Source: Ramazzottius varieornatus (lineage: Eukaryota; Tardigrada; Eutardigrada; Parachela; Ramazzottiidae). From it: 64,000 bases of DNA. Under the pieces are notes generated by a model that was not told the DNA's origin, did no database searches, and saw only the letters and a list, made by a program, of their open reading frames with translations. Each line of letters starts with the position of its first letter. Position 1 is the stretch's first letter. The DNA is taken from positions 4,580,629 through 4,644,628 of the forward strand of contig BDGG01000001.1 of the NCBI GenBank assembly GCA_001949185.1. The letters run 5' to 3'. Positions 35,453 to 48,350 of this stretch are shown piece after piece. Made by a program: the position numbers and the translations under genes.

Positions 35453-36804
35453 ATGTTCGAACCATCTCGACCCACTTATCATGAAGTCGGACTGTACGAT
35501 CGGCGGATCGGAGCCGTGCGTGCATCCATGAACCGCAATACCTTTCTTCTACCGGTAAGCCATTCGTACCAGAGCTGCAGAGCGATTTAGCTCGTTCTAG
35601 CTCGCGAGGTAAATTTGCCGTTTTTTTACGAAAACGCAAAACAAGGTTGTGCAGCGCACAAACCTGGATGAGCTTTTTGTAAAAACCTTGTAGAAGAAAG
35701 GCGAAATGAGCTAAACGAGCTAAATAGCTCCGCAGGACGAATTTCGTACCCACAGCCCTATAGCTCTAAGATAAGTCAGCTACACCGGACCGTCGTAGGA
35801 CCCTGTTGGGAGGAGGAAAACCGTGAAGCCACCACCACCGAATCCGTTATTTCGGCCATGGCCGCCCGCACCAAAGCGTCACATTAAAGAATGGCACGTG
35901 AAAGATTGTAAGTCGAGGAGCTTTCACTCGGTTCCGGAAGATATTTTCAAATGACGATTCTACATGCCGAAGCCTATTTTCAGTGATGATATGGAGGAAG
36001 TTCAAGCCGTCTCATCACACCGAACAGTGCATCGTGGACTTCATAACGCTGGGACAAGCAGCGTTGGATGAGCGTAAAGTTACTGCCTCGGAATGGCAGA
36101 AATTCTACAAGGAACATCGCGACTGTGCCAAGAAGATTGTTTGCTGGGATAACTGTAAAGATGTCGACCCCAGAACCGGAGTGAAACGAATCAGGAAAAC
36201 GTATTATCCCGAAATACCCGATCCTCCAGTACTCGACGAGTAGGTTTTCACTCTGCTTTTCAGAAATAATTATGTCTCTCTATTTTGGGATTTTTGAAGA
36301 GATATACAACGCCCCATTCTCTTCGATTTCAGATTCAACTCTGTGTCAGTCAATATGTTGTACCACAACCAGTACTGCCGGGCTTGGCTGATCGGAGAGC
36401 ACGCGAGAGTGGACCACGAGAACACTTTGAAAAGAGCTCACAGTGTAAGATGACCGCTCCGGTTCGCTCATTAAACCTTTATTTGAGTTCTCTGGCTTGA
36501 TTCTACCGTCCTTCATGACCTTCGACTTCTGTTATAGCATATGGAAATTAAACGAGTGGTTAACCGCGACCAGCGCCGCATAGAGAAACAACATCGTTTC
36601 ATTGCGCGGCGAGAAGCCCAAAAAGGCCTGAATGTTCGCCCATTGGCTTATATCACCCCGCCAAGGAAGGTCTGCGCGCAGACAGCGGCACTGGAAACAT
36701 TCCAGACCGAAGGCAAAAGGTGCGAGGCATACCACCAAGATGCCATAAAGCGAAGAGCGGTGGCTGAAAACAAGAAGGTCCGTCCGTCATACATGGCTCG
36801 ATGA
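35453..36804 (+). CDS. Unknown basic protein (281 residues)
   Basis: I do not recognise this gene, but five exons (35453-35554, 35799-35907, 35984-36239, 36333-36444, 36538-36804) join exactly in frame with good donors and acceptors, so it is probably real. It starts MFEPSRPTYHEVGLYDRR. A Pro-rich stretch with KPPPPNPLFRPWPPAPKR lies near residues 40-60. A region rich in Trp, His and Cys follows (WRKFKPSHHTEQC, KKIVCWDNCKDVDPRTG). The C-terminal third is Arg/Lys-rich and probably helical (NRDQRRIEKQHRFIARREAQ) and ends RPSYMAR. No signal peptide or membrane segment is seen. The style recalls small ciliary or sperm-axoneme proteins, but that is a guess. The start could be further upstream. Confidence 0.65.
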
Positions 36805-38266
36805 CTCTGTGGCTACGGTGGGCCTCAGCAAGCAATTGCGCTGGTTTCCTTCGCCGGGATCTTCTTTTGGAATAACCGAAAAAGAATTTCGGCCCTGACA
36901 GTTTCTGTTTCAAGTTTTACTGTTTTTTGCTGTTCTTGTTATCTTTGTACATTCTGTTGTTGTTGCGTACCGTGTTGGTCGTTAGTTTTCTGTTCAGCTT
37001 TCTCATTTGCTATCCTGCAATCTTTCCTTGTACAATTTGTTTGTTGATTCAACCATTTTAGCCTTCCATAATACTGTAGCCCCGAACGACGACAGTACGA
37101 TGGATCTTGGGCGTTGCCTGCGTCACTTTGGCATATTTTCGACTGACCGCCTGCTGGGATATCGATTGGCGACACATGCTGGAAGAGGAAGACTGCATGC
37201 CAAAGAAAAGTTCCCTCGTTCCCGTTTGCTTGTTTACTCAGTCATCATATTTCTAGTCTCCACACCAAGACCTCCTGATCATTTTCCACCTCTCACTTTT
37301 CCCGCCACGCGTCACGGTCTCACGGTGCGCCTACACTTGCATAATTGTCAAATCACGTGTCGGCACTACAGTACAGACGGTAAAAAGACCGGCATTAAAG
37401 TAATGGGAGCACTCCATGGATGTTTGCACTGAAATATCGAACGGCGAGAGCTATAACGAAGACGCGAGAGTGAGAGCGCTCAACACGCTGTTTAATCAGC
37501 AGAGAAGCCACGGCAGCCAGGGGGCTTTGGTTCTTGGCATATAGACTTTGCATATGTACGGTATAATCAAATGGCGCAAGACTTGAGTTGGGGCGGATGT
37601 GGCGGAAGAGTGGCAGCTAGGCAAAGATGTCGATCTATCCATCCATCCGTCCTTCCACTGGGAGCACCAGCGCAAGGAGGGAATGGTCCGAGATCCAAGT
37701 ACACACACCACGCACTCGTACGAGAGTACCAGTACCGCAACAGATAACCTTATCGTCGATCTGCGCTGCTTCTGCATAACGATGAGCTGGAACGACTTGT
37801 CTGTTTCTTCCCTACGCTACTTCCTTCATTCTTGATCCGTGTTATCCTGTATGCTGCACATGCAGGCCTTCCTTCCTTCCAACTGACGTTATCCTGTTTC
37901 CCGTCTCATCCTCAAGTCTTATACCCATCCTTCCGACGATCATCCCTGAACCTTCCTTTCCTCGTTGCATCTTTCCCGAGTCTTCATTCTGCGACATTTT
38001 AACAATGGGAGAACTACCTGCGAACCCACCGGCCAATGAATTTTAATCATGCGCTTGTTCGGTAATTGTCATCGATTTTCGACTTTGATAAGCTCTCGTT
38101 CAAGACTGGAAAGCACACCTGAAATTTATCGACTTGGTTGTGGCAGATGATTGGACGATTATTCATATTCATTGGCTTATTAGCCATCTTTACGACCGTG
38201 AAATACTCAAGCTCAACGGGTAATTTATCTATGAGATCATAACTTCATTGGGGCAATTTCGGAAAA
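36805..38266. other. Intergenic region before the MFSD6-like gene
   Basis: About 1.46 kb: 3' UTR of the unknown gene, then the promoter of the transporter gene. No coding signal is recognised. Pyrimidine-rich stretches with repeated CCTTCC words occur around 37862-37990. Confidence 0.45.
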
Positions 38267-41200
38267 ATGCAGCGTCCGGATTCTCGACCATTGGACAACG
38301 AAGGCTACCAAGGACCCCGCGTCACTTTCGGTATCGATACGGACCAAGCTGCAGGCTCTTCCTGGGACAGCAATAACCAGCAGCGCGGTACAACGCACGA
38401 CATTAACTCGCCGTCTTTCAACGCCGCCTACAACAATGGAAGTGCTTTTCGTGAGGGCGGAGACTTTACCATGCCCAGCTCAAAAACCCAAAAGTTCATC
38501 GAAAAAGTCAAGGAAGAATTCTCCACGGGGTTTATTGTCCCGAAAATTTTCTATTTCTTTTTCTTCTGTGCGTTTGGTTCGTTCTTCCCCTTGATGGCAA
38601 TTTACTTCAAGAATTTAGGGTTTACGGCTGGTCAAGCTGGTATTCTGATTGGGGTTCGCCCCTTTGTGGAGTTTTGCTCGACACCGGTTTGGGCCAAGAT
38701 TATCGACAAGATTGGCCGACTGAAATGGATACTCATGTTTTCGCTGTTAAGTCTAATTGGGTTCACTCTTACCTTATCCCAAGTACGGCCAAAGCATTCG
38801 GGCTGCCTAGCCTGGAATCTCACGCACTATTGGCTCCTTGATCCCGTCTTTGTGGATACCGACGATAAGGATACTAATGTCTTTCCCCATACCGACGCTG
38901 TGCCTCCTCACGATCTGGTTCAGCACCTACCACCGGACCATGTCGTCGGTTTCTCACCCATGATGCTCCGCCAGTACAACGTCATCAACTACGAGGACAA
39001 GGATGAAAATGCTAATTTATGGATCAAACCACCGTTTAGTGCCGCCGTTTATCGCAACGATAATATTCAAAGTACTTTTTGGATGCTTTTACTGGTCGTC
39101 ATCCTCAGCGAGTTCTTCGCGGCTCCGGCCATTCCACTGGCTGATGCTGCAACAATCGCAAGTCTTCCGCCTGGAGAAGTAAGATACAAAATCCAAAGTA
39201 CAATCAGCCGTAGACAAATGTAGGAAAACTCTGTATTGCAATCGTGGTTGACTGAATTCTGTCTTGAGCACCAAAATAAACTGCGAATTCGAGACCTTCA
39301 TGAGAGAATCTTCTTTCCGAGCAAGAAGATCAGTTTAGGAATGTCTCTCAAATTATTTTTTTCGCCTGTGATTAGGTGAACCGTCATGCGAGGCAAAGGA
39401 TGTTTGGGTCCTTCGGTTGGGGCTTGGCCATGTTCTGTGTGGGGTTCGTGCTGGATCATTCCGCCATGATAGGCTCTCATCCCTGCAATACCAAAGATGC
39501 TCATGAAAGAAATTACACCTATTGCTTCGCGGCCTTTACAACTTTCATGGCAATCGCCACCATCACGGCCACACGTTTCCGGCTGCACAACCTACCTAAA
39601 CAATTCATCGCACCGGGCGTTCTACGACAGGTTTTTGGGTTTCCGGCCATGAACACCCAGCCAATGGACACCAAGTATACGTACCCGCAAAGTTTGGCTA
39701 ACTTGGCCGATGAATATCAAGATGACGGCATGCTTGACGCCCCCATCATCAACGCTGGTGCCGAAAACGATTTGGAAGAAGCGGATAACAACCCGATGCG
39801 CTCCGACTTTGCCAGCCTTTTGTTGGTGCTCAAAACTTATGGCAGTGCAAAGTTTTACGTCATCCTGTTCATCGGATGGTTCTTCGGGTTTGGAACTGCC
39901 CTGAACTTCTCGTTCCAGTTCTGGCATCTACAGGTAGCATCAATTTTCAAGTAAAACTACCAAAGAAGTTTGAGGAATTCTGGTAGAAGGAATCTTTCCA
40001 AACAACATGCGCAGTCTCTCGCTCACCTCCATTCAGCGACCTGCGTGTCTACCATAGGGAACAAGTACGCAGGTGCGCGCAAAACCGAGCTTCTTGGTTT
40101 CACGGATGTTGGACAAAATTCTAAATTGTACCTGGGGAAAGGTACATATGTGGATTGTAAGGAAGAAGTATCTATCAACAAGTTATAGATATCCAGTCCC
40201 TCTAAGTTTAGTGAGACGGAATAATTGATACATGGATCAATGTGACTGACGTCAGCGCCTGTTTTGTCGTTACTCTTGAAATTAAGATGCAGCTCTTACT
40301 TAAGAAAGGAGAGAAATCGATGGCAAATTCTTTCTGACGTCCAGGCGTCTCCTTCGATAAATATTTTTCCAAGGACCCCCGTCGTTGTGATTTTTTCGGC
40401 TTTCCTAGACAGAGAATAGATTACGTAACACGGTCCACTGTCCAGGCTGCTGCGCCAGTGTCATTCTATAAGTAATCCAAGTTACTTCCTGTAATTCATT
40501 GGCGGTGCTTCTGTGGTTTCATACCGGAAACTACAAGTCGTTACTTGTCTAATTGCAGGACTTGGGTGGAAAGGCCTCCGTGTTCGGTATCGCCTCCATC
40601 ATCAACCACACATGCGAAATCCTCAGCTTTTTCGTTACCAGCAAGATTATCCGCAAGATCGGCACACATAAGGCCTTGGCTATTGCTGTCTGTATCAAAG
40701 GTACACGATCGCTTATCCTTTCCTGGATTAGCAACGCTTGGTGGATCATCCCTCTATCGTTCTTCCAAGGTACCGGAACTTATTCAAAAATTCAAAATGG
40801 ATATTCTCTTTCTTAGAAGTATCTCTAAATGATCACATCATCAAATGAATACACTCAGATAATGTCCCCAAAGTGCCACACGCTTTCATCCACTAACAAT
40901 GAAAACGTACGCGACCTGAGATGAAGATTTGGTGGAATGATTTGCCAAAGTTCCAATCATCTATCTCTTCTAAAGTCTTACAGGGAAAAAAGTTTGATAA
41001 GTATCAGAAATTTTCTTGTTTCGTGGGTGGGGCTTTGGAGCTTTCGGAGAGCCTAAACCATAAATGGTTCTGCCATTGTTCAGCTCAGCTGGAAAATTTC
41101 AGCGAGACGCCCTAAATCTTGAGTAATGATAGAGAATGGTTAAGTGGCAGTTTGGTGGAAGCGCGAACGTTAGGAGTAAGGTCGTAAAATATCAAAAGCA

Positions 41201-43111
41201 GGGAAAAAAGGGGAGAGCGTTAAGGGTACCCTGGTTGTGGTGTCGAGTTTGCGGCTGAAAGGATAAGAAACACGAGCTACGTCAGAAAAGAACTGTGGTA
41301 GTAAGTACACAATGGAACGTGGATGACTCAATTTACTTTCGTTAGAGGAAAGCAGTTGGAGGACTGGCGCACTTCTGGCTACGTATTGTAGTGGGGAAGT
41401 GTGTGTGTGTGTGGATGGCAGACTTTGGCGTGTCCATCGATTTTTCTTGCCGAACAAGTTGACGTTAATGTCTCTTCTTATTGATTGATTCCTGGCAAGC
41501 AGACAGCGCTTCCTCTCGCAGCCAGCTTCCTGTTTTGATGTGCAACTCGTTGAGGGAAGAGTAGCAGCCTCTTCACCAAACATCAAAATATCGAGCCATC
41601 GTTGCCCTATCACACCAGCTGGAGATGGTAGGCCAATATGGCCAAGAAATCGAATCTTTGAAAGTAACCCCTTGCAACAAAAGGTCGCCACTTTTTTCTC
41701 GTTACAACCTTTTTCCACCACGAAACTCAGTATGCCCCATCGTAATCTCAGAAGCGGCCTTTTTTACGACTCTATATACATAAAAAGGCGTTGTCGGAAG
41801 CTTCCCCACTCAAGCCAGCCCTTTTTCGGTCCCTTGAGAGTAATATAACGATAAGAAGGTCTTGGCTAGAGAAGCCAGCCAACTATAGGACGCATCGTTA
41901 CTGATTAAATGAACAAATTTGAGGTAACAAAGTCGAGAGGAACTGTAAGACTTCAAATGCAAAGTAGCTCGAACTGCACGAGCAGAGATTCACTCTTTTG
42001 GAAGGGAAAGGAGGAAGTTGGTGGTGACAGCGTCTTGCCGCCATGGTGGCGCGAGGACCTTGCTGTGCGGTCCATCCAACACAGTTTACATAATTGATTA
42101 CATCCGAAGAAAACCATGTACCATTGATTTTCCCCTTGGATCGATTGGCCGAACGAATAGCCATGTTGATGAGATGTCAGTTAGATAGATGGGCTATCCT
42201 CGAGCTTGGTTCTGCTGCTGGGAGCGATTGACTATGGATTTCTTATTCGCAACGTTCGCGATCAGTATCGGCAGCTCGGCCAAGATTTCTCCCGAGACGC
42301 CGTTGGTCGTGGTCCACGTCCCGATAATTTGTGGACGTGCACAAGTCAATCATTACAGCTTTTATGTCGCTATTTGCTCCCTCTCTCTCAAGTGTGCCTT
42401 TTTCTGCCGTTTCAGGCTTCACACATGCCTTGGAATGGGTGGCTATTTGCTCCTACTTCAACCTACTGACAATCTCCACGAAAGGACTTCAACCTGCAAC
42501 GCAGGGCATCCTACAGATATCCCAGCATGGCCTCGGACGAGCGTGTGGATCCCTCATAGGAGGATTCTTCATGAAATCATACGGTAGACATCCAGAACCA
42601 ACCTTCAGACTACGTTCCCAACAAAATCAGCCACTAGAATAGAAACCAACGCTTCCGAATGAAACCCGCCATGAAGGAGAAACGTGGTTTCTATCAATAT
42701 GTGAACGTACCAGGCAGAAGTTTCGCGTCTTCAGAATGGAAGTCAAAGCCCAGAGTTATCTTGTCTAAAGCCTTTTGGCCATTTTCAGGTTCACCGATGC
42801 TCTTCCGCGTTTACGGTTTTCTGAGCTACATAGTGGTTGCACTTTTGGGTGTCTTTCTGTGGTACAACAAAAAGTACCTCTCCCACGAAGGAACCTCGAT
42901 CGACAGCGATCAGCCCATGCATCTCTTGGAAGAGAATGCTGGACCCAACTACCTCAATCCCCACGGCGTTCCAGGCACCTCCGTATCCCGATCTCCTTCT
43001 CCGGTACCTGGCATGCGACGCGACCACGGTAGCAAGAGTGCCGCCGAGATCCGGACCACGCCTTCCCCTGTTCCAATGCATCAGACTTCCTCTTATGGCG
43101 CGATGCATTAA
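38267..43111 (+). CDS. MFSD6: Major facilitator superfamily domain-containing protein 6-like transporter
   Basis: A polytopic membrane protein of the MFSD6 branch of the major facilitator superfamily; substrate unknown. Five exons (38267-39178, 39376-39933, 40559-40769, 42416-42583, 42789-43111) join in frame to 723 residues. A cytosolic N-terminus of about 85 residues precedes TM1-2, with the family signature MAIYFKNLGFTAGQAGILIG and VRPFVEFCSTPVWAKIIDK. A large polar loop follows. The middle contains VILSEFFAAPAIPLADAATI and MFGSFGWGLAMFCVGFVLD. The last third has FGIASIINHTCEILSFFVTS, THALEWVAICSYFNLLTIST, and LQPATQGILQISQHGLGRACG. The tail is Ser/Pro-rich. Intron 3 is 1.6 kb and holds a family A element; intron 2 holds a family B palindrome. 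Confidence 0.92.
40038..40080. repeat. Family B palindrome, copy 4 (diverged)
   Basis: Arms GCGACCTGCGTG and TACGCAGGTGCGC around a 20-base spacer, in MFSD6 intron 2. Confidence 0.6.
40830..40955. repeat. Family A palindromic element, copy 13
   Basis: Right end GGAATGATTTGCCAAAGTTCCA, left ATCATCAAATGAAT. Inner arms are decayed: AAAGTGCCACACG and GTACGCGACCTGAG. This is one of the older copies, in MFSD6 intron 3. Confidence 0.65.
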
Positions 43112-44035
43112 AGAGCTTTAGTTTTGAGTTTTCCACGTTGAAATGCAAGCTTGAAGTTTTAGTTTAAGTTAATGTTCCTTCAGTTGTGATGATTATTTGG
43201 ACCCAGCTTAGATTTTGTCGCAATACCTTATAATATCACTTCCAAAATTCCAAGCAGATGTTTTAACCCAAGTAAATCTTAAAGCTGATGCGTAAGGTTC
43301 AGTAAACCGAATTAAAGCCCCGAGTACTCGTATGACGTCTTTGTGTAGTTCAAGAAGTCAAAAAGGAAGCACGGGAGCAGAAATAGGTTGCCGGCGAACA
43401 ATCCGGAAGCATATTTGCAACGTGCATACAGTAAACCATTTGGCTACTGCCTGGACCAGGTAAGCAGGAACGTGACGGAAACGTCGAGCTTGTTGGCCGG
43501 CTTCCCAAACGGGATTTGGTGTTCGAAACACGGAGAAGGTGTACTAATGGAACATAATATTTAATGGCGTAATTGAAAGTTGAAAATACAGACCGAGTTA
43601 ATACCCAGGAGCGACAGAGTCCGTGTGAATCAAAACGTGGTCTGCATAACACGACGATGTATGTACATGAAGCTATCATGCAAAACAAAAGAAGAAGGGG
43701 GTTTAAAGGTGTGGACTTTGAAAACGAACAACGTTTGTTATATCGAAAACAGTGTCGATATTGAATGTTTCGATCTGGACTTGATCTCTGTCTGACACTA
43801 CACAGTCGATGTTACAGAAGAACTACACCTTGTAGCACAGTCATCTAACAGACCATCTCAATCTATTCAACTCGTCAACATTAGCGCTCACCCTCACGTT
43901 TGAAAATCAAGCGTTTCCCTTCCCGTTTCAGTTAATGTGAAATGTACAAACACCATACTTCTTTTTCGCGGTTTCTTCGTTGGCGTTAGGTACTCAACAA
44001 AACTTTCAATTCTTTTATCAAGCGAATCTTCTTCC
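43112..44035. other. Convergent intergenic region MFSD6 / GSK3
   Basis: 0.9 kb between the two 3' ends, probably mostly untranslated regions. ATTAAA at about 43312 is a candidate MFSD6 poly(A) signal. No gene is seen. Confidence 0.45.
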
Positions 44036-46994
44036 TTACTGCTTATCATCTCCCTGATCCTTAGATCTGCTCATGCTATTCTTCAGCATCACCTACAACA
44101 CACCACACAGTTCCGTCAGTTGAGAAATCCTAATCACTGGTCTCTACACCCACCAGGAGAACGACCCAGCAAAATTTACAAGCACTTCATGTACCTGCAT
44201 ACGGACACTCCTAATGCCAGCATGGAGTATCAGTATGCGGGTACATGCGAGAGCCGGCGCATTGTGGATACGGACTGTTATGAGTCGCGCTAGTTTGACA
44301 GAAGTACTTACACCGGCAGGGAATCCTCCACTCGAGGAAGACCGTGTTAGAAGGTGATCTCTTAAGGAAGGGGGCAGTAGTGCGTCTCTGACATCAGGTT
44401 GAATGGCGAGCTCTGCAGAACCCAAAAGCATACAATCAACGAAACTCGATATGACGCCATCGATATGGATACGATACCGTACCTTCTTCCGTGAAGTTGA
44501 ACAACGGCGGCATCTCTCGTCCATTTGGAAGCTTACCATCGGGTACCCGCAGTTCATCAAAGAAATGATGAGCACAAGCTTGGAGTGGCGTCAGACGGGC
44601 AGAAGGAGTGTATTCCAGCAGACGAGCGATCAGCTCTAACGCGTCATTCCCTGTCCTTGGGCGAAACACCTGAGAACAATGAGAGATGACGGTAACTTCC
44701 TACTTTTCCCTGTGATGGGTCGGCTGGATGACTCACCTTGCTCCATGGATGGGGTTTGATCTGGGGGAACTTGAACTCGGTGTAGTTGGGGTTCATTTCC
44801 CTGATCTGGTCTTTGGAAGGTGTGCCCAGCACTTTGATGATCTCCACCAGTTGGTCGACGCCGCTGTCGCCTGGAAAGATTGGCTGGCCCAGCATCAACT
44901 CGGCCATGACACAGCCGGCAGACCAAATGTCGATCATGCAGGTGTAGTCGTTCGCCCCGAATATCAGTTCCGGTGCGCGGTAGTAGCGAGAGCAAATGTA
45001 GCTTACGTTCGGCTCCCCCCTCACCAAATGCTTGGCACTACAGAGTAAACCTTACGTTAGTTTCTTATCATTATGTTATCAGAATTCTGGTATCTTTTTT
45101 CCCCGATTTTTCAACATGTGGGAGCTGGGATTTGGATCCATCCAGATCGTTTTTGTAACTGGCACACCCTTCCCGCCGATAACAACGAAAAAGTGCGCCA
45201 CTTGGCTGAACAACCTGGTACAGTTTATTTGCCCAGTTCACATTTTTCTTGGTATCATTTTTCAGCTTTTCTTTCTTCTGAATGGGTAACTTTGGTTCAT
45301 GTGGGCCTTCCTAAGATATTCTTCGTCATTTTCTAATTTTCAAATTATTCAAACTTCTTTGAATTGTTCGGAAATATAGATCTGAATCAATATGAAATCG
45401 AACGGTCGAACCCTTTACCTGCCAAAATCGCATAACTTGAGCACAGAACTTTCGGTATCCAGGAGTAAGTTTTGAGGCTTGATGTCGCGATGGCAGATGC
45501 CCATGTTGTGGATATAGGCAAGTGCCCGGAACAATTGATACATGTGTAACTGCAACAAGGAAGCATAGTATATCAGAAAAACGCGCCCTTCATTAATCGT
45601 CAATCTTGCCGAAATTAGGGACAGATAGCATCGCACTTCCATGTGACTACTATCAACTACGGGTTCAAGCCCCACCTTGTAGTGAACAACCTCTTACCTT
45701 GACATAGATCATGGGTATGGGCTGCTTCTGCTTATTGTAATGCCTCGCTACTTTGTACACTGTCTCCGGAATAAATTCCAGCAACAAGTTGAGATACACT
45801 TCTTCCTTGTCCGACTGCGAGTAGAAAAAATACTTCAACTGCACGATATTGCAGTGCTCGAGCTGACGCATGATCTGCAGTTCCCGATTCTGCAAGAAGA
45901 TAAAACATTAAGCTACGTAGTTTTCAAACTCTTGACCAGAAATAGAACCAGATCGCTGCCCCAAGTGGCGCACACTTCCACGCTTTAACACCACAAACGT
46001 GCGCTACTTGGAACAACGACTTGTTGGCTTTGTTTGCCGCCTTCCAGGTGCCATACTTAATAATTCGTAATCATTAACGGTTGAGCTTTTTGATAAGTTC
46101 GGAACCTAACGGCCATGGAAGTTTAAGTGATGAAAGTGAGCGTTCCACGCCCTCGAAATTCGCGAATGGTAATCAGCTATGTGTGATAAACTACCACAGC
46201 TGATTTGGCACGTGCTGTACTACGTCACTTCGCTTTCTTCCACTTTCTAAACTGCTGTAAACAGCAAGTCTTCCTCCTGCATCACTACCCACATCATTCG
46301 AAGATTCTTATGAGCAATTCAGACCGATCTTGCAACACTTGTAACCAAGTTTACAGAATGTCTGATAAACTTGACGCAAGTGTCAGTATGTGTGAGCGTC
46401 ACCCCGAAAGAAACAAATTAAAAACATCTCTCCGTTACGCACCCGTCAGCAAAACCCATCAGAAGTTTAGGGAGCAGAAAACAGACTTACCTTGAAGCGT
46501 TTGTCCTGTAGAACCTTCTTGATGGCCACAGGCTCGTTGGTGTCTATCATGCGCGCGGAATACACCACACCAAACGAGCCATTGCCTATCACTTTCAAAT
46601 CCGTGTACGACACCTCCTGATACTCTTGATCATTTCCCGGCAAGAGCTTGCCTCTTGTGGCCACAACCGTGTGCACTTTCGAACCATCTTTGCCTGTAAG
46701 ATAGAACACACGTTACACAGAAGACATCCAACACAATGCGTTTACAGTAATCGAACGCAATCAACAATCAAGGCTTGAACCAATACTGAGTGCCAAACCA
46801 AGGGAAGCATATTTACCCTGATTCTTACTTGTAATCCTGATATTGCCGAAACTGTTACTGACACCTCCCGTCAGAGAGGCATTGGACTTGGCCCCACCAG
46901 CGTTGTTCATCCCGATTGCGGCGGAAGCGAGCCCGTTAACGTTTGTACCACCAAAGCCCGTTTGACAATCTGCTCCCCAACTGAAATTGTTCAT
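44036..46994 (-). CDS. GSK3: Glycogen synthase kinase 3 (Shaggy)
   Basis: A Ser/Thr kinase of the Wnt, insulin and glycogen pathways. Eight exons (46817-46994, 46491-46693, 45698-45889, 45419-45549, 44737-45037, 44483-44669, 44312-44412, 44036-44092) join in frame to 449 residues. The Gly/Asn-rich N-terminus precedes [11 protein letters not shown]. The glycine loop is GNGSFGVV, the catalytic lysine is in [13 protein letters not shown], the catalytic loop is [12 protein letters not shown], and CDFGSAK is the DFG. The activating tyrosine is in [17 protein letters not shown]. The axin/FRAT-binding and [20 protein letters not shown] blocks follow, ending in the GSK3-type PPLFNFTEE. The last two exons ([12 protein letters not shown]... 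to KDQGDDKQ) are variable and the final exon is my least certain one. Two family A elements and one family B palindrome lie in its introns. Confidence 0.95.
44189..44246. repeat. Family B palindrome, copy 5
   Basis: 14-base arms ATGTACCTGCATAC and GTATGCGGGTACAT (one mismatch) enclose a second pair, GGACACTCC/GGAGTATCA. It is in the last GSK3 intron. Confidence 0.75.
45119..45240. repeat. Family A palindromic element, copy 14
   Basis: Left TGGGAGCTGGGATTTGGATC, CCAGATCGTTTTTG; right GTGCGCCACTTGGCTGAACA and CAGTTTATTTGCCCAG. It lies in the GSK3 intron between exons 4 and 5. Confidence 0.75.
45933..46046. repeat. Family A palindromic element, copy 15
   Basis: Inner arms CCCCAAGTGGCGCACAC and GTGCGCTACTTGG; right end TTTGTTTGCCGCCTTCCA. 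It is in the GSK3 intron between exons 2 and 3. Confidence 0.75.
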
Positions 46995-48350
46995 CTGACA
47001 AAAACACGACGAAACGAGTCCAAACTTCTCAGCAGCCCGTGATTCAGAAAAACCTGTTCAAAAGCAAACACAAGGCTAAATTGGATGCGATAGTCAGGAA
47101 AGGGATCGAAGGAACGCTTACTTGTGATTTCCACGGAGCGTTTTCAAATTCGATTCTGCGAAAACAAATTAAAGAAAAAATATCATATAGCAAATTGCAA
47201 ACGGTTAATCCGCCCGTTGAAAGATATGGAAGTTTTATGGAACAACCTGGCCAGCAATATTAACGGGAGTTCAAAGATCGACGAGTAATAGGCAAGTCAG
47301 CTATTCAAGTCAAGGTGATCAACGCTTGCTCTGGCCATCCACCACGCGTTGGGTGCGTCCAAGCAGCTGGAGAGTCGATCATGCGAGCTGTTGAATCTCG
47401 GCGAACGGGAGCATATTCCAAAACGATTCTGAAAGTAGATTTGGCACAGCACCAGAAGGAAGATCGATACAACTTAAAGTTTCAAGGAACGACGTTTGAA
47501 CTGCAAGGCGAAAGGGGAGAAAGAACCCCGTGTCTCAGTTAAAACATGGCCCGCTGTTAAACCTTTAAGACCAGATGGTCACGGGGCGCGTGGCTCAACT
47601 CCGGGCCGTGCCGGCACCGAAGGGCAGTCATTCCGCTTTCAAATAAGCTGGGCCAAGCACCCTATCATACAGAGAAAAATTCAGGTAATATGGTGGGCCG
47701 TATCCGACAAGCTCGTTCCTTCCTCAAGTGGCTACAGCACCGTCTGCTACGGACACCGAAGGGCAGTCATTCCACTTTCATATAAGCTGGGCCACGCACC
47801 CTATCATACAGAGAAAAATTCAGGTGATATGGTGGCCGTATCCGACAAGCTCATTCCTTCCTCAAGTGGCTACAGCACCGTCTGCTGCAGAGCAACGGGC
47901 GGGAGGGGGTACAGCGCCAGACGGAAATTCCATTTCAGAGTCCCGAAGGTTGGGTTCTTGCAGGATTTCGCGGGAGATGGACGCTGGACAACGACCCATG
48001 GGAAGCACCTCGGACCAGGAGCGGGATCCTTGACTTTCGCATGGTGTAAGGTTTGGAATAGACCATCGAACCGAAGTACGGACTTCGCACGTGAAGCACA
48101 AGCTTTGCGAAACAGGAATTAGCCAGGAGCCCGGGACTGTCCGCAAGTAAGTAATCTTACCGCCAAAAGTCTCCTTTAAACGTCCAAGTACGCCACACAA
48201 CCACAAACCAAAGTAGATAAGAGTAGGAATCTCCTGAATCATTGAATTCACAGCACACTCTCGTAGTACTTCATCGTCACGCAGCGTAAAAAATGAACAG
48301 TAAGTAGGGTATCACAATAAAGAATTTCTGATAAAGGATATAGTACATTT
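46995..48350. other. Intergenic region GSK3 / NDUFS2
   Basis: 1.36 kb with the GSK3 promoter at the left and the NDUFS2 3' end at the right. It contains a tandem duplication (47615-47893). The open stretch across 47496-48122 mainly reflects that duplication, and I do not call a gene. Confidence 0.45.
47615..47893. repeat. Two-copy tandem duplication, unit about 139 bp
   Basis: CACCGAAGGGCAGTCATTCC begins copy 1 at 47615 and copy 2 at 47754. The copies share CCTATCATACAGAGAAAAAT and CTTCCTCAAGTGGCTACAGC and differ by a handful of substitutions and one base of length. The duplication is therefore fairly recent. Confidence 0.85.

Noticed and set aside
47615-47893. Possible CRISPR-like or satellite array
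   Set aside because: Only two long units without short repeats and spacers, in an animal genome.
47496-48122. Plus-strand open stretch of 208 codons
   Set aside because: It is explained by the 139-bp tandem duplication; the repeat keeps the frame open but there is no recognisable protein.
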